Below are positions 18,105-29,397 of a stretch of DNA of 64,000 bases, in pieces. The first letter of the stretch is position 1; each line of letters opens with the position of its first letter. The notes beneath the pieces were generated by a model, which saw only the letters and a list, made by a program, of their open reading frames with translations, searched no databases and was not told the origin of the DNA. The stretch is from Dietzia sp. JS16-p6b (GTDB taxonomy: Bacteria; Actinomycetota; Actinomycetes; Mycobacteriales; Mycobacteriaceae): positions 2,328,001-2,392,000 of the forward strand of contig NZ_CP024869.1 of NCBI RefSeq assembly GCF_003052165.1, in the 5' to 3' direction. The translations under genes were made by a program, and so were the position numbers.

Positions 18105-18947
18105 TTATTGGATTCCGACCAGGGTCTGGTCAGTCCGTTTCGTAGCGTAGAACGCTTCCTCGAATTCCGCTGGTGGGACGTCGCGCAGGTATCCGTGCAG
18201 GCGGTCGTGGTTGTGCCAGTAGACCCAGTCGAGGGTGGCGAGTTCGACGTCCTCGACGCTCTTCCAGGGCCGTCCCTCGCGTGCAGGACCGCGGATGAGT
18301 TCGGCTTTGTAATAGCCGTTGACGGTCTCGGCCAGCGCGTTGTCATAGGAATCGCCGACGGTTCCGATCGAGGGCACCGCGCCAATCTCGGCCAGGCGCT
18401 CGCCATAGCGGATCGACGTGAATTGACTGCCAGCGTCGCTATGACACCGCAACCCCTCCAGCTGAGTGCCGCGTGACCAGCGGGCCACTTCGATCGCGTC
18501 CAAGACCATGCTGGTGCGCATGTGTGAGGCAACCCGCCACCCCACGATCGTGCGCGAGTAGGCATCGATAATGAAGCAGACATAGGCGACGCCGGCCCAG
18601 GTCGGGACGAATGTCAGGTCGGTGACCCACAACTGGTTCGGCGCGGTGGCGGTGAAGTCGCGACGCACCAAGTCGGGATGGCGCGGCACCCGCGGGTCGG
18701 GTCTTGTGGTGCGCACCCGCTTGCTGCGCCGGACGCCCTCGATCCCGCCGGCCCGCATCAGCCGGGCGACCTGGTCCCGGCCGATGTCGTGACCAGCACG
18801 CCGGGCCGCCTTCCAGATCTTTCGTGCCCCGTAGACGCGGAAGTTGTCCTCCCACAGCTGCCGCACGACTGGACCCATGACCTCATCACGCTTCGACCGC
18901 GTGGACGGTTTCCGCTTCTTGAACTCGTAATAGCTACTCGGGGCCAC
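18105..18947 (-). CDS. IS3-family transposase OrfB (catalytic part)
   Basis: From the GTG this gives 280 residues with the DDE retroviral-integrase core: QLWVTDLTF, then HSDAGSQFTS, and finally NALAETVNGYYKAEL. The frame extends upstream past the GTG through residues like FIDANRDDVVAGRLLGVERI into the end of orfA in the -1 frame, so the active protein is probably an OrfAB fusion made by -1 frameshifting near CACAAGAAGTAG. That site is not the classic A6G heptamer, so the mechanism is inferred. No disruption is seen; it is likely functional. Confidence 0.9.
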   Translation of the reverse strand: MAPSSYYEFKKRKPSTRSKRDEVMGPVVRQLWEDNFRVYGARKIWKAARRAGHDIGRDQVARLMRAGGIEGVRRSKRVRTTRPDPRVPRHPDLVRRDFTATAPNQLWVTDLTFVPTWAGVAYVCFIIDAYSRTIVGWRVASHMRTSMVLDAIEVARWSRGTQLEGLRCHSDAGSQFTSIRYGERLAEIGAVPSIGTVGDSYDNALAETVNGYYKAELIRGPAREGRPWKSVEDVELATLDWVYWHNHDRLHGYLRDVPPAEFEEAFYATKRTDQTLVGIQ

Positions 18948-19027
18948 CTGCAGAACTGCGCAGATGCGCTCGACCCCCAGAAGCCGACCCGCGACGACAT
19001 CGTCGCGGTTGGCGTCGATGAACGCGG

Positions 19028-19372
19028 CTACTTCTTGTGCTGGCGGTCGAGCTCCGCCCCAAAGAAACTCGCTGCCCTCTTGAGAATCTCGTTGGCTCGC
19101 TTGAGCTCGCGGACTTCCTGCTCGAGGGCCTTCATCCTCGCCGGCTCGCTCGTGCTGACCCCCGCCACGTGGCCCTCATCTACGTCAGCCTGACGCACCC
19201 ACGACCGCACGGACTCAGCACCGTAACCAAGCTGGGCTGCCACTCGCTTCACCGTGCCGTGATCAGTGCCCAGCTCAGCTCGCAGGGTCCTGACCATCCG
19301 CACCGCAGCGGCCTTCTCTTCAGGGCTGTAGCGACGCGTGGTCGGCTTCCCCTGACTGGTGTCCTTCGGCAT
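19028..19372 (-). CDS. IS3-family transposase OrfA
   Basis: A 114-residue protein with an N-terminal helix-turn-helix (YSPEEKAAAVRMVRTLRAEL, then VKRVAAQLGYGAESVRSWVRQ) and a C-terminal coiled coil with leucine spacing (MKALEQEVRELKRANEIL). It binds the IS ends and dimerises. I chose ATG at 19372 rather than the upstream start because it begins the standard OrfA sequence. It ends in the frame that overlaps orfB in the -1 phase. Confidence 0.88.
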   Translation of the reverse strand: MPKDTSQGKPTTRRYSPEEKAAAVRMVRTLRAELGTDHGTVKRVAAQLGYGAESVRSWVRQADVDEGHVAGVSTSEPARMKALEQEVRELKRANEILKRAASFFGAELDRQHKK

Positions 19373-20295
19373 GAGTCCATCCTCGTTTCCAAACGATGGA
19401 GACTCCACCCAACCCAGTGCGATTCAGGTGGTCGGCCGCGACTGAGCAGCGATAGTCCGAATCTGCTCGAGTGCAGCTAACCGCCCCGCCCCCTGGCGAT
19501 CAAGAGCATTCCCTACGCTGAACTAGGAATCCGCACAGCGGATTTGACGGACAAACCAATTGGTGTCAGATCCTCGTGATGTTATTACGTGCAACAACTA
19601 CGACATCAAACAAGGATCCGCGTGCTCCCACGTTTAACCAATTGGGACTCGTACCGCGCATGGAACGAAGCGCTGACCCACGAGTACTTCAACGATCAGT
19701 TCGCTGGCTCACCGGTCTACGTTTACCCGGATGACACGCGTATGGCACTTGTCGCCAGGAAGCTGGGCATCAACACCGCTGACCCTGTCTCGGAGCTCGC
19801 CGGCGCCGTCCGCGCCACGCTGCGTCTGGTCGAGCCCGATCCCCTCCGCGAGCACGCCAAACTGACCGAGCAGTGGTGGCGTGCGAGACGCCGTAAGACC
19901 GCCGCTGATACCCCGACTCCTCCTCCATTCATCGCTCTACTCACGCTGTTCAGTGCGGCGGCCGAGCGCATGGGAGGCGACAAGACTATTGCGGCCAATG
20001 CCTACTACCCACACCTGTTTACGCTCCTGGGCGCGGAGAAGCGAGCAGACAAAGACAGGCTCCAGAAGTCGTTCATGGCCCACTCGGAGGAAATCTGGAC
20101 AGCGCTCAACGGCTGGCTCAACTCCTATGACGGGGCTATCGGTCTCCCCACCGCCTACGCACTGGGGTACCGCTTCGTGGGTCTCCCCATCTCGCAGGCC
20201 ATTATTCGAGAAGCGGACCCTATCCGCCAGACTGAGGTGAGACACCCGGGCTGGCTGGTTGAGAGGCTGGGGCGTGAGGAGAAGGAGAACCCAGC

Positions 20296-20751
20296 ATGAC
20301 TATCACTGCAACTACTGACGCGGCCCTGGAGGCCTCGCAGCCGACGCCGACGACCTCGACGCAGGAGACGGTTCAGGCCCCGCGGACCGGGCGGCCGGCC
20401 CGGCGGACGTTCACGGCCGAGTACAAGCGGCGCATCGTCGCCGAGTACGAGCAGGCCCCGTCCGGGCAGAAGGGCCGCGTGCTGCGCCGAGAGGGCCTCT
20501 ACGATTCCAGCGTCAAGCAGTGGCGGGCCCAGATCGAAGCGGGAACACTGGGCACCGTGTCCAAGAGAAGGCCCCGGGCTGGCCAGTCGCCGGAGCAGGC
20601 GCGCATCGCTGAGCTGGAAAAGCAGATCAGCAAACTCGAGTCAGACGCCGCCCGGAAGGACAAGGTCATCGCCGATCGTGACGCCGCGTTGGAGGTCATG
20701 GGAAAAGGTGTCGCGTTCTTGGAAGCGCTCTCCAAGAAAAACAAGGGGTGA
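20296..20751 (+). CDS. IS3-family transposase OrfA (element B, copy 1)
   Basis: A 151-residue protein with a helix-turn-helix region (FTAEYKRRIVAEYEQAP and then REGLYDSSVKQWRAQIEAG) and a coiled-coil C-terminal half (RIAELEKQISKLESDAARKD). The stop overlaps the orfB start (GTGA), so orfB is translated by coupling or by frameshift. It is identical in residues to the copy on the minus strand at 44379-44834. Confidence 0.9.
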   Translation: MTITATTDAALEASQPTPTTSTQETVQAPRTGRPARRTFTAEYKRRIVAEYEQAPSGQKGRVLRREGLYDSSVKQWRAQIEAGTLGTVSKRRPRAGQSPEQARIAELEKQISKLESDAARKDKVIADRDAALEVMGKGVAFLEALSKKNKG

Positions 20752-21803
20752 CCAGGGCCGCCTGGCGCACCTGGCAGGCCGAAACCGCGCAGCTGCTGAC
20801 CGCGCTGCTGGGTGTGGTGCGGTCCTGCGCCCTGGTCGGTAGGTCGCGGGCGACCCATCATCGCCAGGCCAATCCGAAACCGCGCCAGTATGGGCCGCAC
20901 CCCAAGGCCCGCCATCCTGCCGAGCTCACCGCCGCCGAGCGCACCGCGATACTGGAAGTGCTCACCAGCGAGGCCTACGCCGATCTGTCCGTGGCCCAGG
21001 TGTGGGCCCGCGAACTCGACGCCGGCCGGTATCACTGCTCGCAGCGCACGATGCACCGGATCCTGGCGGCCGAGGCGATGAACGGCGAGCGTCGTCGGCA
21101 GGCAACCCATCCACCACGGGCGATTCCCGAACTGGTCGCAACCTCAGCAAATGATGTGTGGTCGTGGGACATCACGAAAATGCGGGGCCCGGCCAAGGGC
21201 ATCTGGTACCACGCCTACGTCGTCATCGACATCTACTCCCGCTACGTCGTGGGCTGGCGCATCGAGACCGTCGAAGACGGCGAACTGGCCGCCGACCTGG
21301 TCGCCGCCGCCATCGCCGAGCAAGGCCAGGCACCGGGGTATCTCCACGCCGACGGGGGCGCGGCGATGACCTCGAAGCCGTTGGCCTCACTCCTGTGCGA
21401 TCTGGATGTAACCCGGTCGCACAATCGGCCGCGGACCAGCAACGACAACCCGTACAGCGAGTCGCAGTTCAAGACCATGAAGTACACGCCGAACTACCCC
21501 GAGCGGTTCGCCAGCATCGGTGCCGCCCGGGCATGGATGAACCGATTCATCCACTGGTACAACCACCAGCACCGGCACAGCGGGATCGGACTGCACACCC
21601 CGGCCAGCGTCCACGACGGCACCGCCGAGACCATCCGCGACAGGCGCCAGCTCGTGCTCGACGCCGCCTACGCCAAACACCCCGAACGGTTCACCCGACG
21701 ACCGCGCCCACCCCGACTGCCGGAAAAGGCGACCATCAACGACCCCGACGCCCGATCACCCGAAACTAGCCAAGCCCAACCGAGCACCTCACGTCTCATT
21801 TGA
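20748..21803 (+). CDS. IS3-family transposase OrfB (element B, copy 1)
   Basis: A 351-residue DDE transposase. The catalytic core is visible: DVWSWDITKMRGPAKG (first Asp), LHADGGAAMTSKPLASLL (second Asp) and NPYSESQFKTMKY (Glu), followed by WYNHQHRHSGIG. The GTG start overlaps the orfA stop by 4 bases. The gene is intact and identical in residues to copy 2, so this IS has probably moved recently. Confidence 0.92.
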   Translation: MTRAAWRTWQAETAQLLTALLGVVRSCALVGRSRATHHRQANPKPRQYGPHPKARHPAELTAAERTAILEVLTSEAYADLSVAQVWARELDAGRYHCSQRTMHRILAAEAMNGERRRQATHPPRAIPELVATSANDVWSWDITKMRGPAKGIWYHAYVVIDIYSRYVVGWRIETVEDGELAADLVAAAIAEQGQAPGYLHADGGAAMTSKPLASLLCDLDVTRSHNRPRTSNDNPYSESQFKTMKYTPNYPERFASIGAARAWMNRFIHWYNHQHRHSGIGLHTPASVHDGTAETIRDRRQLVLDAAYAKHPERFTRRPRPPRLPEKATINDPDARSPETSQAQPSTSRLI

Positions 21804-24800
21804 TTTGACACGCTCCGGGACAGGAGCGCTCTTCGGTCGTTCTTCAACGAATTCGGCCTTCCCCCCGGAACCGACCTCCCTGCAGGTGACCTCAGACCTC
21901 TACTGCAGACATGGGTAGACCATCCACATTCGTCTGCGACCAGTCGACTCCGGTCGATGTGGGCCAACAAAAGCAGCCACTCGCGCCTCGCGGACGTCGT
22001 GGCTACAGAACTCTCGCAATGGGACGGCTCGGGAGCCAGCAACGCCGTCGGCGGAGCGTCGGTGGGGCGAACATCGCTATGTGTGAACGTCAATTCCTTC
22101 CCGTCCCCAAGACTGGAATCCACCGTCCTCGCGACTTTCCCCGGCGTGGAGAGCGCGGACACAATCCTTATCGAGGGCACCAAGGGCTCAGTGGAGATGG
22201 AAGCCATACAGCTCATGGGCAATCGCATCCGCCCGCGGCAACCGGTCCCTGTAGACCTGAGTTCGTTGCTCGTCGGTCTCATGACGCTTCGTATCCCAGA
22301 AGCGGAGGGTCCGAGTATTCGCCTGCCTAGGCGGATTGTCACCTTGAGACGGGACCAGCTCCTCGGATATTTCGTGGAAAGCGACCAGGTGTCACTGGGT
22401 GAGGACTACCTGCTCCTCGTGCGAAACGACCGCTCGCTGCCAGAAAAGGTGTCCGCCCTACTCGAGAACCATGCGCGCCCGGGCTGGAAAGCCATCGATC
22501 ACAAGCTACGAGGGGTCCCGGATGGTTGGCTCCTGTACCGAAACGTGCAGCTGTTGTCGGCCCCGGCCACGCCAGGCCACTCGGACCTGACTCCGCTGGT
22601 CCCGCTCATCCGCACAAAGCTCACCATCGACGGCGGTTTCCGCTTCCCGGGCCGCGTCACCCGCTGGTCAACTGCGGTCCCGCCGGAGATCCGAGCGCTT
22701 GCCGACATTGAACACTTCTCAGTCGCTCTGACTTCCAAGTGGACGCTCGACGACAAGGCCGTCGAAGTTGCGTGGGTATCGGACACCGGAGTGCTTCTCG
22801 TAGATCTGAACGCCCTCAGACTCGCCGAAGGCGACTACGAGGTTCTGCTCAAGAGCGGAGGCACCGAGATACAAAGCATGCACCTTCGTCTCCGCTCTGG
22901 TGCGACCCCGGACAATGCCGCATGGCAGCGTGCTCCCCGTCTCTCCCACGACCTGGCCCAACCGATCGACGCACTGACCGCTAGGGACCACTCCGAGGCT
23001 GAAGTCGACTGGGCAGTTGACGGTGCGTGGGCTACTCCGATCAGCAACGAAGCTGAAGCTGTCTCCATCGCCAGTACCCCCTGGTGGTCGAAGGTGCGGT
23101 CGGACAAGGAGTCCGGCATGAAGCTCGTGATTCCACCGCTGGACGACAGGTCCTGTGTCTTCACCGGGCGACATCGATTTGTCATGCCACCAACCCCGGC
23201 TCGCCAGCAGACGAAACGGGAGTTGAGAAGCCAGTTCGTCATCGGGCGGTGTGAGGGTTGTGGGCTCATCCGCCGCTACCCCGGCTTCCCTCTTCAAAGG
23301 AGGGAATCTCTGTTCCCGGACTCAGGCGTTCACCGTGTCGAGAGGGCCGCGCTGCCCATCGCAACGGCAGTCTCGCTCCCCGACATCTCTTGGGATGTCG
23401 CCCTCGACGGACTAGTCCATGCCGGCGGCGGATCAGTGACTGCCCTCCGATCCATGGCCTCCCAGGTGGAAGGAACCGCTCTCTTCGTGGACAACTTCAC
23501 GCGTGGACTCGAGGCGCTGGCACACATTGAAGTCGAGCGAGACGATCGGTTCGAAGTTGCGAGGTGGGAGGTCGGGCTAAAGACTTTGGCGGAGCTTCCC
23601 GACGGAAGGTACCTCGTGTGCGGAGGCTGGAACTCTGTGGAGCTACATGCTCTGGAGGCAGCAGTGAACGCTGCTGGCGGCACACTCTCTACGGAAACTA
23701 GAAATGGCCTGACAACACGGATCGTCTCCGGGCTATCCGGTCATGATCTCGACGAGATTCCGGACGTAGCCTGTGGTGAGGTCTTTCTGGCGCAGGACGC
23801 TGCGCTATCCATGGCTAAGCTCTTGCCCAGTCTCTCCGATGTAGAGGCGGCATTACCACGGATTCCTCTGCCCGAAACCAAGAGCGTCAAATGGTTCGAC
23901 ATCGAGCGCTCTCGGTGGCAATCGGCAAAGAACGCGGAAACGCCCGGGGCCTACCGATTGTTGTCGCGCTTCACCACGATCGATGTATTCAGAACCGAGA
24001 CTGACATCGATGACCGAACTGCCGCCCGCGGATCTGTCCAATTAAACAAACACCTGGCTGCTCAAGCGGGTGGTCGTCCGCTCCTCAGCTACGACCGCGC
24101 CACCTCGACGGTGAGCGTCCCACTCGGTTGCGATCTCCCGGGTCTGTTCGGCCGTGCAGCCGTACTCTGTTCGGGTTCGCTCCCCGAAGCACAAACCGCT
24201 CGGTCTTTGCTCTCATATTGCGATGTTCCCGCGACGGTTGCCGGTGTGCTCAGCCACCGTCTCTCCACCTAGGTAGAAGGACGATCTGCGATGCACGCAA
24301 AAGACCCCTTGGACACTTATGACGGTCTCAAAGACGCGTACCTGCGGTATTATGAGACCACCTACTGGCTCCGGGAGCCGGACTTGAGGAAAGAACGTCG
24401 CGCACTCCTCGAGCGGCCCGGCAAGCTGTTCACCGAACCGCTCATCGAACCGGTTCTTCCCTATCCGTCTACCGACGAACTGCTTGAGATTGCGCAGAGT
24501 GTCGGCATCGAAGACCGCGTTGCCGACGCCGTCGGACGAGCGCTTTTCGGCGGCCTTGTCGGCCCTGACTCCCCCATCACGCTTCGCGCCCACCAGGCAG
24601 AGGCAATCCGCCATTCCTTCCGACCGGGCATTGAGCCGGGACGCAATGTCATCGTCACCTCGGGGACAGGCTCCGGAAAGACTGAGAGCTTCTTGCTTCC
24701 TCTGCTGCTACGCATCGCCACAGAAGCTAATCGGTGGCCGTCCCAGCCGCCCGCGAATCCTTGGTGGGCACAACGATCGGGCAGCAGTTGGTTGCCTCTC

Positions 24801-27800
24801 AGGGCGAGAGAGACTCGTCCTGCAGCAATGCGCTCCATCGTGCTGTATCCGACAAATGCCCTGGTCGAAGACCAAGTAGTGCGTCTGAGGCGCTCCACCA
24901 GAGCTCTCGCCGCGTCTTTTCCCGGTGCTCCAATCTGGTTTGGGAGATACACAGGAGTCACGCCCGGCGGGACCAGAATGCCCGACAAGAATCCTCGATT
25001 ACTCCGTGAGGTCGCGGCTTCTACCCGAACCGCAGCATCTGAGATGGATGATCTGATCAACGCGGGCCTCCCTGCTGCCGATCTTGAGCAGTTCGCTGAC
25101 CCCCGACAGAACGAGATGATGACCCGCTGGGACATGATCGCGTCCCCGCCGGACATCATGGTCACCAACTATTCGATGCTCAACGTGATGCTGATGCGCG
25201 AGTTCGAACAGCCAATCTTCGAGCAGACGCGGCAGTGGCTGGAAAGCGATCCGACCCGAGTCTTCACGCTCGTCGTAGATGAGCTTCACCTGTATCGCGG
25301 CACGCAAGGAAGCGAAGTCGCGATGATTCTTCGAAACTTCCTGAATCGACTGGGGTTGGCGCCGGATAGTCCGCAACTCCGCTGTATCGGCACATCCGCG
25401 TCACTCGACGCCGGTGACGGTGGCAAGACCTATCTCGAGCGATTCTTCGGCGTTGCAGGTGACTCGTTCCACGTAACTGCCGGGCGACCGACCGAACTCG
25501 AAGTGGACTCCACTGACCCTGCCACGAGAATCGCAAACGCGTGCGTCGACGAGGGCGGACGCGTCAGAGCCACCTCAAGGTCACGAATAGCGCAGCGGCT
25601 CGGTGGTGACCCTGAACTCAACCTATTACTTCAGACGATCGCATCCAGCTCGAATCCGACGACGATTCCACTACGAATCCACATGTTCGCTCGGCTCTCC
25701 AAGGGCTTGTGGGCGTGCGTAAATCCCGAGTGTTCGGGTGTGGCTGAGTTTGAGAGCGACCGTCGAATCGGACGTCTCCTCGATGTTCCCGCTACCAGTT
25801 GCCCGGACTGCGGATCCCGGGTTATGGAACTTCTTTATTGCTGGGAGTGCGGAGATGTGAGCCTCGGCGGATGGGTCGCAAGCCACATCGAAGGTTCGGT
25901 GATGCTCGGGGCGTCACCGCCCCACTACCCTTTCGAAGAGTCGACCCGCGTATCCCATCGCACGTCCGATACGTATCGTTGGTACTGGCCGGGCGCTAAA
26001 CCTGTTTCCATGTCATGGGATAGGAAAGGCCCCAAGGGATTGGCAGGGGGATCAAAGTTCCACTTCATTCCTGTGGAGCTACAACCCTCCGTCGGTTTGA
26101 TGGGGCCAGCGGTGGAGGCTGCTACCGGCTGGACCTTCGCATACGATTCCGGCAACAAAGCGGTACACCCAGCCCTCCCGGAGATGTGCCCGCATTGCGG
26201 CCAGAAGGGCCACAACAGGTCTGCCGAAAGATTCTGGGCTGGCGCTGTTCGATCGCCGATCCGCAATCACTCCACCGGCAACTCGCGATCGACCCAGGTG
26301 TACCTTTCGCAACTCGTCCGTGAGATGGGCGATTCGTCCAACGAATCGCGGTCGATCGTCTTCACCGACAGCCGTGACGATGCCGCACGGACCGCAGCAG
26401 GAGTCAGCCGCAACCACTACCGAGACACCGTCCGGCAGGTCATCGCACAGGTGCTCGATGAGGGTGAACCTGACCAATTGGACATCCTCAAGCGGGGTGC
26501 CGATGACATGAGCTCTCTTTCCGCCGAGGAAGCAATCGCCTTCCGGGCAGTGTCTGCGGCGCAACCCGAGATCTGGAACCTGGTCCAGAAGCAACGGTTT
26601 ACCGCCCTGACGGACGATGACGTGGAAAAGCTGGCTGCGTTCGGCAGCGATGAACGCACTGAAACTACCTGGGCGCGCCTTCGGGAGCTCGTCATGCGGC
26701 GGCTGGTGGACATGGGTGTCCCACCCGGAGGCACGGGCCCCTCTATGGCGAAAACCGTGAACGGAGCTCTGTGGTTCCAAGCGTTCGAGCCACCGATCAG
26801 CGGAGCGTGGGAGCCACTGGAACCGACGCTGCAGGCTACTGCAGTTCAACGATTCAGCCAGGAGCTCGGCAAGCAGATGGCTGCTGCGGTTTTCGACCGC
26901 ACCGGCCGCGATATCGAAGCATCGGGGATCGGGTTCGTCGAGGTCAGCGGTAGCCGACTGTCGTCCTCGCCCCTCTCCCCCGACACCTCGCGCGAGGTAC
27001 TTCGCTCGGTGGTCAGGATTCTGGGCGGCGCCAAGCGCATCCCCTTCAGCAGCCGCGAGCCTCAGCAGGGTGTTCCTCAAGTCGTGAACGGTTACGTCAA
27101 ACAGGTTGCCCACCGCCATTCGATCGACCCTGAGGACCTCCTCCAGTGGCTCACCGCCGAAGCCGAGGCAGGTTTCGCTCCGGGGTGGCTTCTGGCCGTC
27201 AGTCTTCCAGAACCCCCGTTTGAATTCGTCCCCCAGGACCAGCGCAAATGGACGTGTGCTCGGTGCGGCTTCCAACACCTGCACCCGTCGGCAGGAATAT
27301 GTGCGAACCGGCGATGCAATTCGCCAGAACTCATCGAGTCGGCTCTATCCGCTTCCGACATCGATTACTACGCATGGCTGGCGACGCTTCCACCGCGCCG
27401 CCTCGCCGTTGCCGAATTGACCGGCCAGACCCGCCCGTTGGAGGAGCAGCGTCGTCGCCAGCGGCATTTCAAGGGTGTCCTTCTGCCAAGTCCACGGGAG
27501 TCCCCGATCACCCACGAGCTTGATGTCCTGGTCGCCACCACCACCATGGAGGTCGGCGTTGATATCGGCTCGCTGAAGTCGACGCTGATGGCCAACATGC
27601 CCCCTCAACGGTTCAACTACCAGCAGCGCGTGGGTCGCGCCGGTCGCGCTGGCCAACCATTCTCGTACGCCCTGACTGTCTGTAGAGGACGCAGTCATGA
27701 CGATTACTATTTCAATCACCCGGAACGCATCACAGGCGACGTACCTCCTCAACCGTTCCTGGATACCAACCGGGATCGGATCTCGAGGCGCGTTGTCGCA

Positions 27801-28626
27801 TCAGAAGTCCTCCGATTAGCCTTCAGGTCTCTTCCCAACCCTCCGAAGTGGACCACGGAGAGCCTGCATGGCACTTTCGGCACTGTCGAGCAGCTCGCGG
27901 ACAACCTGCCGCGTATCCGCAAATGGCTGGGGAAGTCGCCCTCTGTCGACGCCGTGATCGAGAGGCTCACCTCCCACACCGGAATCACTGCGCAAGATCG
28001 CAGCAGCATGGAGCAGTGGGTCCGTCACGAACTCGCCGAGGAGGTCGCGGCGGTGGTTGCCGACGTCTCAGACCCCCAGACTGAGTTGAGTAAGGAACTC
28101 GCCAGCGTTGGGGTGCTTCCCATGTTTGGATTCCCCACCCGGGTACGTCCGGTGTATCGAAGGTCCGTTCGGAAGTTGACAGAACTCCAGGACGCCGTCC
28201 TAGGGCGTGTCTCCCATAGCTGAGCGGTGACCCGCGAGACCGTGGCCGTATGGGACAGACGAAGTCACGATTTCGCCAGTTCACCGACGAGCAGTGGGAG
28301 CGGATAGAGCCCCTGCTGCCCTCCAATGAAGGGCGGCAGGGGCATCCGTTTCGCGACAATCGCAAAGTCGTCGAGGGGATCATCTACCGCTACCGCGCCG
28401 GTATTCCCTGGCGGGACCTGCCCCGCGAGGAGTTCGGGGCGTGGCAGACCGTGTGGAAGCGTCACGCCCGCTACGCCCGGGACGGGACCTGGGATCGCAT
28501 CCTGCACGTGATCCTGGCCGATGGCGCGTAGGGCTACTCGGTTGCGCGAGTCCACGGAGTTGGTAGCGCTGTTCTGGGGGGTCGGTTGCGGCCCCTGCTT
28601 CTGGGCGGGGCCGCAGCCGCTGGCGT

Positions 28627-29397
28627 TTACTCCCAGTAGCCGTCGGTGGTGCGAGCCTGGTCTTGGCGCTGTCGGCGCATATCGATCTGGCCGAGGTTGA
28701 TCGTCCGCGCGTTGTTGGCCAGACGGTTGACGATGGAGTCAGCGGCGACCCGGTCGGGTAGTTCTGCGACCCAGTGGGCCGGTCCTGTCTGCGAGGCGAT
28801 CATCGTCGGCAGGCGGTGTTCTCGGTTGGCCAGAATGGCGAACAGGTCGGAGGCGGCGTCGCTGTCGATGCCGACGGTGAGAAAGTCGTCGATGATCAGC
28901 AGATCGGTGTTCGACAGATCGTTGAGCAGCTTCTGGTGTGCGATCCCGTCGGCGCGGGTGATGACCAATTGCCGTGCGAGCGAGTCCATTCTGGCGTAGG
29001 TGACGGCGTGGCCGTTGTGGCAGGCGGCGATGCCGATGGCGCAGGCCAGGTACGTTTTTCCTCCTCCGGTTGGGGAGATGACCAGCAGGTTCGTGGGGTC
29101 GGCGGCCCAGTCGTGGGCGGCGTAGCGTTTCATCCGCACCGGGTTGATCCCTCGGCCCTCCCGGTAGTCGAGCTCGGCGACATTCGCCTCCGGGATCGGC
29201 AACCCGGCGGCCCGGATGAGTTTGTCGACCTTGTGTGCCCGGCGATCTTCGAGGGCATCATCCACGGCGGTGAGGAACAGTTGCTCGGGGGTCAGCTCGT
29301 CGTTGGCTTCGTCGCCGATGAGCTGCTCCAGCCGGGCGGCGACCCTGGTCACGCGCAGGGCGCGGAACTTGTCGTAGTCGATGTCGGTGAACGTCAC
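28627..29397 (-). CDS. istB: IS21 transposition helper ATPase IstB (element 1)
   Basis: A 256-residue AAA+ protein related to DnaC. Walker A reads SPTGGGKTYLA and Walker B LLIIDDFLT; IASQTGPAHW is the sensor region. It assembles on target DNA and activates IstA. The GTG start overlaps the istA stop (GTGA), which supports this start over the longer open frame. Full length for the family. Confidence 0.93.
   Translation of the reverse strand: MTFTDIDYDKFRALRVTRVAARLEQLIGDEANDELTPEQLFLTAVDDALEDRRAHKVDKLIRAAGLPIPEANVAELDYREGRGINPVRMKRYAAHDWAADPTNLLVISPTGGGKTYLACAIGIAACHNGHAVTYARMDSLARQLVITRADGIAHQKLLNDLSNTDLLIIDDFLTVGIDSDAASDLFAILANREHRLPTMIASQTGPAHWVAELPDRVAADSIVNRLANNARTINLGQIDMRRQRQDQARTTDGYWE

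Larger units (their letters stand above)
18074..19426 (-). mobile_element. IS3-family insertion sequence (element A), complete
   Basis: A 1353-bp element bounded by imperfect 27-bp inverted repeats (23 of 27 identical), starting TGAATCGCACTGGGT at both ends. A 3-bp target duplication GGT is present at 18071-18073 and 19427-19429, as typical for IS3. It carries overlapping orfA and orfB on the minus strand. It sits about 160 bases upstream of the druH-like start, so it may have separated that gene from its promoter. Confidence 0.93.
20218..21817 (+). mobile_element. IS3-family element B, copy 1 (1600 bp)
   Basis: Ends were set by comparing with the second copy at 43313-44912: the shared sequence runs from CCCTATCCGCC to GACACGCTCCG in both. 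A 3-bp duplication GGA flanks this copy (20215-20217 and 21818-21820). Terminal inverted repeats are weak, with a shared TGAGAC about 20 bases in. It encodes orfA and orfB in its own plus direction and interrupts the druH-like gene. The two copies encode identical proteins. Confidence 0.92.
19589..24272 (+). pseudogene. druH: DruH-like protein of Druantia type III, split by an IS3 element
   Basis: The gene is cut at 20217 by the 1600-bp IS3 copy 1. Joining 19589-20217 to 21821-24272 (removing the IS and one GGA duplication) restores one frame of 1026 codons with no other lesion: the join reads READRSALRSFFNEFG. No domain can be named. Features seen are an N-terminal globular part (PRLTNWDSYRAWNEALTHEY) and one Cys pair, RCEGCGLIRRYPG. 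The identity rests on its place: a large unknown gene ending 18 bases before a DUF1998-type giant helicase gene matches the two-gene druH-druE layout of Druantia type III. As it stands the first part encodes a roughly 209-residue N-terminal fragment with an IS-derived tail, so it should be non-functional. GC is lower than the flanking core genes. Confidence 0.62.
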
